From the NCBI GenBank assembly GCA_030066625.1, contig JASJBG010000048.1:1-36680 (forward strand): a stretch of DNA of 36,680 bases. The letters are read 5' to 3'. Position 1 is the stretch's first letter, and every line of letters begins with the position of its first letter. The stretch is from Woeseiaceae bacterium (GTDB lineage: Bacteria > Pseudomonadota > Gammaproteobacteria > Steroidobacterales > Woeseiaceae). The notes under the pieces are model-generated. The model did not search any database. It was not told the origin of the DNA and saw only the letters and a list, made by a program, of their open reading frames with translations. The translations under genes were made by a program, and so were the position numbers. Shown piece after piece: positions 31,147-36,680 of the stretch.

Positions 31147-31152
31147 TATAAT
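31147..31152 (+). promoter_or_regulatory. Consensus -10 element between degS and petA
   Basis: A perfect TATAAT points towards petABC; it would give a leader of about 170 nucleotides. The reverse strand reads CATTATAC at the same place and may serve degS. No convincing -35 element is present on the plus strand. Confidence 0.4.
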
Positions 31153-31182
31153 GCCGGATCGAGTCCGCACCCAGACACGGAG

Positions 31183-31197
31183 GCGTCATCCTGACGC
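31183..31197. repeat. Inverted repeat GCGTCA-N3-TGACGC in the degS/petA region
   Basis: Perfect 6-base arms at 31183-31188 and 31192-31197 can be extended by an A-T and a G-U pair, so it may form an eight-pair hairpin in the petA leader. It may instead be an operator between the divergent genes. The rest of 31094-31329 holds no further gene that I can support. Confidence 0.6.
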
Positions 31198-31329
31198 TTA
31201 TCCCGGTCTGCTGCAAATCTATCAGTTTCGAAGTTTATAAAAAGCGCGCTGACTGAAAGCCTGTGACACAGCCGAGCGGCCCCCCGCTCAACCACGACTT
31301 TCCGGCAGCCCGTCGTATAGGAGTGCCCG

Positions 31330-31926
31330 ATGACCGAAGACGAAATGGAGCGGCTCGACCGCAACCGTCGTCACTTCCTGACCGTCGCGACCGGCGTTAC
31401 CGGCCTGGCCGGCCTCGGTGCCTTTTCGATTCCGTTCCTCGCCTCGCTGAAGCCGAGCGCACGCGCCCAGGCGCTGGGAGCGCCCGTCGAGGTGGCGATC
31501 GGATCGATGGAGCCCGGTGAACTGGTCCGCGTTCTCTGGCGCGGCAGGCTTGTCTTCGTGCTGCGTCGCAGTGAGGAGATGCTCGCCAAGCTGGGTGACA
31601 ACGATGGCAACCTTCGTGACCCGAATTCGGAGGTCGTCGAACAGCAGCCGGAATACGCGGCCAATGCGACGCGCTCCGTGAAGCCGGAATACCTTGTAAT
31701 CGAAGGTTCGTGCACCCATCTTGGCTGCGCGCCACTCGAGGATTTCGAGGTTCGGCCGTCTGAACAGTGGAACGGCGGGTTCTTTTGCCCGTGTCACGGG
31801 TCCAAGTTCGACCTCGCTGGGCGCGTGTTCCAGGGCGTTCCGGCCCCGACCAACCTGCGCGTTCCCCCCTATCGTTTCGTCAGAGATGACCTGATCCTGA
31901 TCGGTCAGGACAGCGGAGCAGCATAA
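31330..31926 (+). CDS. petA: Ubiquinol-cytochrome c reductase, Rieske iron-sulfur subunit
   Basis: A 198-residue Rieske protein of the bc1 complex, carrying electrons from ubiquinol at the Qo site to cytochrome c1. The N-terminus holds a twin-arginine signal-anchor ([20 protein letters not shown]), as bc1 Rieske proteins use Tat export. The [2Fe-2S] ligands are in CTHLGC and CPCHGSKFD, separated by about 20 residues. A GGAG at 31319-31322 precedes the ATG. It is followed after one base by petB. The gene lies 236 bases from the divergent degS start. Confidence 0.98.
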   Translation: MTEDEMERLDRNRRHFLTVATGVTGLAGLGAFSIPFLASLKPSARAQALGAPVEVAIGSMEPGELVRVLWRGRLVFVLRRSEEMLAKLGDNDGNLRDPNSEVVEQQPEYAANATRSVKPEYLVIEGSCTHLGCAPLEDFEVRPSEQWNGGFFCPCHGSKFDLAGRVFQGVPAPTNLRVPPYRFVRDDLILIGQDSGAA

Positions 31927-31927
31927 A

Positions 31928-33178
31928 ATGGCAAGGATCGAAGCAGAAGTAGGTACGCCCCAGGGCGGCTTGATGAAGTGGATCGACGACCGCTTCCCGT
32001 TCACGAGCACGATGAAGTACCACGTGACGGAGTACTACGCGTCGAAGAACTTCAACATCTGGTACGTGTTCGGCGTGCTGTCGTTCGTCGTCCTGATCAT
32101 CCAGCTCCTGACCGGCATCTTCCTGACGATGAACTACAAACCGTCAGCCGCCGAGGCGTTCGCCTCCGTCGAGTACATCATGCGCGACGTGGAATGGGGC
32201 TGGCTCATCCGGTATATGCATTCGACAGGCGCCTCGTTCTTCTTCGTCGTCGTCTACCTGCACATGTTCCGGGCGATGCTGTACGGCTCCTACAAAAAGC
32301 CGCGCGAGCTGATCTGGATCATCGGCATGCTGATCTTCCTCGTGCTCATGGCCGAAGCTTTCGCAGGCTACCTGCTGCCGTGGGGACAGATGTCCTATTG
32401 GGGCGCGCAGGTGATTATTTCGCTGTTCGGCGCCATCCCGGTCATCGGCGATGGACTGGTCGAGATCATTCGCGGCGACTACAACATTTCAGACATCACA
32501 CTGAACCGCTTCTTCGCGCTGCACGTCATCCTGCTGCCGCTCGCGCTGATCGGTCTGGTTTTCGTCCATATCGTGGCGCTGCACGAGGTCGGTTCGAACA
32601 ACCCGGATGGCATCGATATCAAGGAGAAGAAGGACGAGAACGGCGTGCCGCTGGACGGCGTGGCCTTCCACCCGTACCACACGTCCAAGGACCTCGTCGC
32701 CATCATCATCTTCCTGATGATCTTTTTCTCGGTCGTTTTCTTCGCGCCAGAGATGGGCGGCTACTTCCTCGAGTACGCCAACTTCGATCCGGCCAACGTT
32801 CGCGCGACGCCGGAGCACATTGCGCCGGTCTGGTACTTCACGCCGTTCTACGCCGTGCTTCGCGCTGTGCCCGACAAGCTTTGGGGTTTCATACTCTTCG
32901 GTCTGTCCGTGATCCTGCCGCTGTTCCTGCCGTGGCTTGATCGTTCCCGCGTGCGTTCTATCCGCTACCGCGGCTGGATGTACAAGATGGCACTGACGCT
33001 GTTCGTCATTACGTTCGTGGCACTCGGTTGGCTGGGCGTGCAGCCCGCGGAGGGGATCTACGTGCTCCTCGCGCGCATCTTTACGGTCCTGTATTTCGCG
33101 TTCTTCCTGTTGATGCCGTACTACACGTCGATCGACAAGACAAAGCCCGTGCCGGAGAGGGTGGTCTACAATGGTTAA
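31928..33178 (+). CDS. petB: Ubiquinol-cytochrome c reductase, cytochrome b subunit
   Basis: A 416-residue inner-membrane protein with eight predicted helices carrying both b hemes. Heme-ligand histidines lie in helix B (YMHSTGASFFFVVVYLH) and helix D (FFALHVILLP and VFVHIVALHEVGSNNP). The loop between helices E and F reads PEHIAPVWYFTPFYAVLR, so the Qo-site motif is PVWY (residues 300-303, bases 32825-32836) instead of the usual PEWY. The full length and the intact surrounding residues argue for a working subunit. Its stop overlaps the petC start by eight bases. Confidence 0.98.
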   Translation: MARIEAEVGTPQGGLMKWIDDRFPFTSTMKYHVTEYYASKNFNIWYVFGVLSFVVLIIQLLTGIFLTMNYKPSAAEAFASVEYIMRDVEWGWLIRYMHSTGASFFFVVVYLHMFRAMLYGSYKKPRELIWIIGMLIFLVLMAEAFAGYLLPWGQMSYWGAQVIISLFGAIPVIGDGLVEIIRGDYNISDITLNRFFALHVILLPLALIGLVFVHIVALHEVGSNNPDGIDIKEKKDENGVPLDGVAFHPYHTSKDLVAIIIFLMIFFSVVFFAPEMGGYFLEYANFDPANVRATPEHIAPVWYFTPFYAVLRAVPDKLWGFILFGLSVILPLFLPWLDRSRVRSIRYRGWMYKMALTLFVITFVALGWLGVQPAEGIYVLLARIFTVLYFAFFLLMPYYTSIDKTKPVPERVVYNG

Positions 33179-33923
33179 TTTGCGTATTTCAGCTCTCGCC
33201 GCGGTGCTCCTGGTTGGTGCGCTGGCCGGCAACGCACATGCCGCCGGCAGCAAGGCCGATCTCGAGCCTTCGGGCATCGACCCGGGCAATATCAACTCCT
33301 TGCAGCGCGGCGCCCGCAACTTCATGAACTACTGTTCCGGCTGTCACTCGGCCCAGTACGTCCGCTGGAAGACGATCGGCGAGGATCTCGAACTCTCCGA
33401 CGAACAGCTCATCAACAACCTGATGTTCAATGCCGAGAAGACCTTCGAGACCATCAACATCGCGATGCGCGCGGAAGACGCCGAGCGCTGGTTCGGTGTT
33501 CTGCCGCCCGACGTCTCGCTGATCGCCCGTTCCCGCGGTTCGGATTACATCTACAACTTCCTCAAGGGCTACTACATCGACCCGTCGAAAACGACCGGCG
33601 TCAACAACCGTGTGCTCGAGGGAACGGCCATGCCGCACGTCCTCGGAGGCCTGCAGGGCTACCAGCGCGCGATCTATGAGACCCGCGAAGAAGGTGGCGA
33701 GACGGTCAAGGAGCTGACCGGCTTCGAGATCGCAGTGCCGGGCTCGATGGATGCGGAGGCGTACGACGAGTTCGTCCGTGACACGACGAACTTCCTCGCC
33801 TACATCGCCGAACCGATTCGTTCGGAGCGGCGCCAGCTCGGCGTGTGGGTACTCATCTACCTGCTGTTCTTCCTGATCCTCGCGCGTATGCTCAAGAAAC
33901 AGATCTGGAAGGACGTCAAGTGA
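33171..33923 (+). CDS. petC: Ubiquinol-cytochrome c reductase, cytochrome c1 subunit
   Basis: A 250-residue exported c-type cytochrome. Residues 1-25 are a signal peptide ending AHAAG. The heme is bound by CSGCH at residues 55-59, and the methionine ligand is probably in GTAMPHVLGG. A C-terminal helix (WVLIYLLFFLILARML) anchors it in the inner membrane with the heme domain in the periplasm. It accepts electrons from the Rieske protein. It overlaps petB by eight bases, and its TGA shares a base with the sspA ATG (TGATG). Confidence 0.98.
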   Translation: MVNLRISALAAVLLVGALAGNAHAAGSKADLEPSGIDPGNINSLQRGARNFMNYCSGCHSAQYVRWKTIGEDLELSDEQLINNLMFNAEKTFETINIAMRAEDAERWFGVLPPDVSLIARSRGSDYIYNFLKGYYIDPSKTTGVNNRVLEGTAMPHVLGGLQGYQRAIYETREEGGETVKELTGFEIAVPGSMDAEAYDEFVRDTTNFLAYIAEPIRSERRQLGVWVLIYLLFFLILARMLKKQIWKDVK

Positions 33924-34549
33924 TGGCCGTTATCGCGAACCGTCGTTCCGTGATGACCCTGTTCTCACGGCCGACTGATATCCACAGCCACCGCACCCGC
34001 CTCGTGCTGGCCGAGAAGAACATCAATATCGAGATAGCGAACGTCGCCGGGCCGGACCTCCCCGAGGACCTCATGGACCTCAACCCGTACCACACGGTAC
34101 CGACGCTCGTTGATCGCGACCTGACGCTTTACGACTCGCGCGTGATCATCGAGTACCTGGACGAGCGTTTTCCACACCCGCCGCTGATGCCCGTCGACCC
34201 GGTAACCCGCGCGCAATTCCGGCTCGCGCTGTTCCGGATCGAGAAAGACTGGTACTCGCTGGCGGAGGAGGCTGACGCAACCGACGGTCGCCTGAGTGCC
34301 AAATCGAAGAAGCTCCTGCGCGAGAGCATTCTGCAAAGCGCAGAGCTGTTCGGCGCACGGCCGTATTTCCTTTCGGAAGAGTTTTCGCTTGTCGACTGCA
34401 GCATCGCACCGATCCTGTGGCGGCTGCCCGTATACGGCATTGACCTCGGCCCCGAGGCCGGGGCGATCGAAGCCTACATGCAGCGCGTTTTCGCGCGCCG
34501 GTCGTTCCAGCAGTCGCTCACCGAGCTCGAGCAGGAAATGCGTATGTAA
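33923..34549 (+). CDS. sspA: Stringent starvation protein A
   Basis: A 208-residue glutathione-S-transferase-like protein that binds RNA polymerase and affects stationary-phase and stress transcription in E. coli. The thioredoxin-like half reads MTLFSRPTDIHSHRTRLVLAEK, lacking the catalytic Cys/Ser of true transferases, and has PTLVDRDLTLYDSRVIIEYL; the helical half contains FSLVDCSIAPILWRLP. ATG 33923 overlaps the petC stop by one base, so the gene belongs to the petABC-sspA transcript, an order found widely in Beta- and Gammaproteobacteria. Confidence 0.95.
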   Translation: MAVIANRRSVMTLFSRPTDIHSHRTRLVLAEKNINIEIANVAGPDLPEDLMDLNPYHTVPTLVDRDLTLYDSRVIIEYLDERFPHPPLMPVDPVTRAQFRLALFRIEKDWYSLAEEADATDGRLSAKSKKLLRESILQSAELFGARPYFLSEEFSLVDCSIAPILWRLPVYGIDLGPEAGAIEAYMQRVFARRSFQQSLTELEQEMRM

Positions 34550-34597
34550 TTGAACGGCGGGCACGCCGACCCGCGCGCCGGCTCGTTATGTCATGTT

Positions 34598-34622
34598 CGC
34601 GTGCACGCGATCACAAAGTGAT
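34598..34622. repeat. Two adjacent palindromes between sspA and sspB
   Basis: CGCGTGCACGCG (34598-34609) is a perfect 12-base palindrome. It is followed at once by ATCAC-AAA-GTGAT (34610-34622). The pair lies 39 bases before the sspB start and may be an operator or leader hairpin. The rest of the 111-base gap shows no clear promoter; TAGACT at 34623-34628 is a possible -10. Confidence 0.65.
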
Positions 34623-34660
34623 AGACTTTGGCGCGTTAGGGCAGACAACAAGAAATCGTC

Positions 34661-35089
34661 GTGAGCAATCCAAGCCGATCAAAACGCCCTTACCTGATTC
34701 GAGCGATGCACGAATGGATGGCGGATAACAGCAATACCCCGCACATTGTCGTCGAGGCATCGGTCGATGGCGTGCAGGTTCCGCCTGAGCACGTCAAAGA
34801 CGGTAAGATCATCCTGAACATTAGTGACTCAGCGGCACATAACCTGAAGCTGAGCAACGAAGCCGTCAGTTTTCGAGCGCGCTTCGGTGGCGTGCCGTTC
34901 GACGTCTGGGTACCAATGCGATCCGTGCTGGGGATCTACGCGCGAGAGACCGGCCAGGGCATGATCTTCTCGCACGACTCGGATACGGTCGAACCCGCGT
35001 CGGGTGATGACGAGGAGCACGCCGAACGCACTACCGACGACGATATCGAGTCGACCCGGGCACGTTCCCACCTCCGCGTTATCAAGTAA
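34661..35089 (+). CDS. sspB: ClpXP protease specificity-enhancing factor SspB
   Basis: A 142-residue adaptor that binds ssrA-tagged proteins and hands them to ClpXP. The folded domain is KRPYLIRAMHEWMADN through PFDVWVPMRSVLGIYARE. A flexible acidic linker follows (DDEEHAERTTDDDIES), and the protein ends HLRVIK, the tail that docks on ClpX. All three parts are therefore present. The start is GTG at 34661 with no clear Shine-Dalgarno. It lies 111 bases after sspA and 9 bases from the convergent diaA. Confidence 0.96.
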   Translation: MSNPSRSKRPYLIRAMHEWMADNSNTPHIVVEASVDGVQVPPEHVKDGKIILNISDSAAHNLKLSNEAVSFRARFGGVPFDVWVPMRSVLGIYARETGQGMIFSHDSDTVEPASGDDEEHAERTTDDDIESTRARSHLRVIK

Positions 35090-35098
35090 CGCTGCGGC

Positions 35099-35734
<636 letters not shown>

Positions 35735-35748
35735 CTACAGCGGGCTCC

Positions 35749-36135
35749 TCAGGGTCGGAATGCGTCGCGCAGCCAGTGGACGTGAAGGCGTCCGCCGGCA
35801 TCGCGATCGACGCCGACCACGTCGAAGCGACACACGCAGTGCACGTACTGATCGTTGGCCGCAAGGAACATCGATGCGGCCTGCAGGAGCTTGCGCTGCT
35901 TCGTCGCGTCCACCGTCAATGCGGCATCGGCGAAGCTCGAGTGGTCGCGGTAGCGAACCTCGACGAAGACCAGGCAGTCCTCATCCAGCATGACGAGATC
36001 GATTTCGCCGCGCCGCGTATGGAAATTACGGGCGACGAGTTTCAGGCCGCTCTTTCTGAGATAGCGCGCGACGCGACGCTCGAGACGCGCGCCTAGCGAT
36101 CGGGTCTGTCGGTCTCGTCGAGGGGCTCCAGCCAC
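35749..36135 (-). CDS. yraN: YraN/UPF0102 family nuclease-like protein
   Basis: A 128-residue protein of the UPF0102 family, which has an endonuclease-like fold. The core is visible: RYLRKSGLKLVARNFHTRRGEIDLVMLD, in which GEIDLV holds metal-binding acidic residues, then CLVFVEVRYR with E-x-K replaced by E-V-R, and KQRKLLQAA. The role is unclear; a Holliday-junction-resolvase-like activity has been proposed from the fold. The start is taken as GTG 36135, which overlaps the end of lpoA by 43 bases; no closer start codon precedes the domain. The position between lpoA and diaA is conserved. Confidence 0.92.
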   Translation of the reverse strand: MAGAPRRDRQTRSLGARLERRVARYLRKSGLKLVARNFHTRRGEIDLVMLDEDCLVFVEVRYRDHSSFADAALTVDATKQRKLLQAASMFLAANDQYVHCVCRFDVVGVDRDAGGRLHVHWLRDAFRP

Positions 36136-36680
36136 GGTTCCGCATCCTGCGTATCGGGAGACAGCAGCCGGCCGTTTTCGCTCAGGTCCTGGATAGGGCC
36201 GCCGATCGGGTCCGGGTCGGGCAGGGCCACCGGCACACCCGCCTGGAACTGTGCCCAGGCCATGCGCCGATGTACGCGGCCGTCGACATCGAGGTACAGG
36301 CTGCCCGTTGCGCCGTCGATCTCGTCCATCATGCCGCCGCGTGCGAGGAACAGGGAACCGACGAGCGTGTAGGCGTCGTAGCCCATCGCGTGCAGTCGCC
36401 CCAGCCGGCGTTGCTCCGGCCAGAAGACCTCGAACTGTTGGGGCAGGTCGCGGATCCAGGGCTGCGGATCGATGATCCAGGGCGTGTCCGCGAACATGAC
36501 CCCGTTGAGATCGCTGTCGGACCGGCCGTCCATCGCATAGATGGACGAGGTCGAATAGACGGGCAGGTCGCCCGAGTAGTGGAACTTGAGCTGCGACTTC
36601 AACAGCCTGCCCGTCGACGCGTTGGCGGCCAGGAAGATGAACTCGCTGTCCTGGCGGCGGCGCGGGTCGAACTGCAGCGG
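36093..36680 (-). CDS. lpoA: Penicillin-binding protein activator LpoA (LppC family), C-terminal part
   Basis: Partial gene: the frame is open at the right edge and ends with TAG at 36093-36095, leaving 195 residues of the C-terminal, periplasmic-binding-protein-like domain. Recognisable parts are DSEFIFLAAN, LPVYSTSSIYAMDG, DLNGVMFADTPWI, LHAMGYDAYTLV and GATGSLYLDVDGRVHRRMAWAQF. LpoA is an outer-membrane lipoprotein that reaches through the periplasm to activate PBP1a. The family call rests on these segments and the neighbouring yraN and diaA. The signal and TPR-like N-terminal part lie outside the window. Confidence 0.9.
   Translation of the reverse strand, partial: PLQFDPRRRQDSEFIFLAANASTGRLLKSQLKFHYSGDLPVYSTSSIYAMDGRSDSDLNGVMFADTPWIIDPQPWIRDLPQQFEVFWPEQRRLGRLHAMGYDAYTLVGSLFLARGGMMDEIDGATGSLYLDVDGRVHRRMAWAQFQAGVPVALPDPDPIGGPIQDLSENGRLLSPDTQDAEPWLEPLDETDRPDR

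Noticed and set aside
34599-34615. A CRP site before sspB
   Set aside because: One half-site TCACA is perfect but the other reads CGTGC instead of TGTGA; the match is no better than expected from the two palindromes themselves.
36093-36135. A frameshift at the lpoA-yraN junction, suggested by the 43-base overlap
   Set aside because: Both frames encode plausible ends: LpoA finishes normally and YraN has a GTG start with family length, so a real overlap is more likely than an error.

Overview
The window is an ordinary-looking, gene-dense piece of a chromosome from a high-GC gammaproteobacterium. The evidence is the gene content and order: the rapZ-ptsN-hpf-rpoN-lptB-lptA-lptC-kdsC-kdsD-yrbG block, ibaG-murA, a DegS-type protease next to petABC-sspA-sspB, and diaA-yraN-lpoA. 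This resembles, from memory, the order in Pseudomonas and related deep gammaproteobacteria. I cannot assign a genus. About 37 protein genes cover nearly all of the sequence. I see no tRNA, rRNA, CRISPR array, insertion sequence, phage gene or integration site. GTG starts are frequent (LON-domain gene, phoX-like gene, kdsC, kdsD, murA, degS, sspB, yraN), and cpdA appears to start with TTG.

Layout. 1-442: 3' end of mpl (peptidoglycan recycling), then a LON-substrate-binding-domain gene. 1048-6456 (minus): metK-ahcY-cpdA-traB/gumN-hemL, with the last four genes overlapping or abutting. It joins SAM synthesis, SAH removal, cAMP hydrolysis and the entry step to tetrapyrroles. 6696-14010 (plus): tkt-gap-pgk and pyk, the glycolysis/pentose phosphate cluster, interrupted between pgk and pyk by a minus-strand Tat-exported PhoX-family gene. 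14017-18475 (plus): a penicillin-acylase-family enzyme, a MoxR AAA ATPase and a VWA protein, tightly spaced after pyk. 18484-20372: a divergent pair, an exported PrxQ-type peroxiredoxin and a patatin-like lipase.

20345-28312 (minus): the envelope and nitrogen-PTS block, from the yrbG-like antiporter through kdsD-kdsC (KDO synthesis), lptC-lptA-lptB (LPS export), rpoN, hpf, ptsN and rapZ. 28457-29969 (plus): ibaG-murA. The mla genes that separate yrbG from ibaG in E. coli are not here. 30005-31093 (minus): degS-like periplasmic protease. 31330-35089 (plus): petA-petB-petC (cytochrome bc1), sspA and sspB (ClpXP adaptor). 35099-36680 (minus): lpoA (partial), yraN, diaA.

I found no convincing new biological system. 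The observations most worth a second look are small. They are nested inverted repeats between the divergent phoX-like and pyk genes, a PVWY in place of PEWY at the cytochrome b Qo site, a long acidic tail on LptA, six convergent gene junctions with little or no room for terminators, and several hairpins or palindromes in short intergenic gaps.
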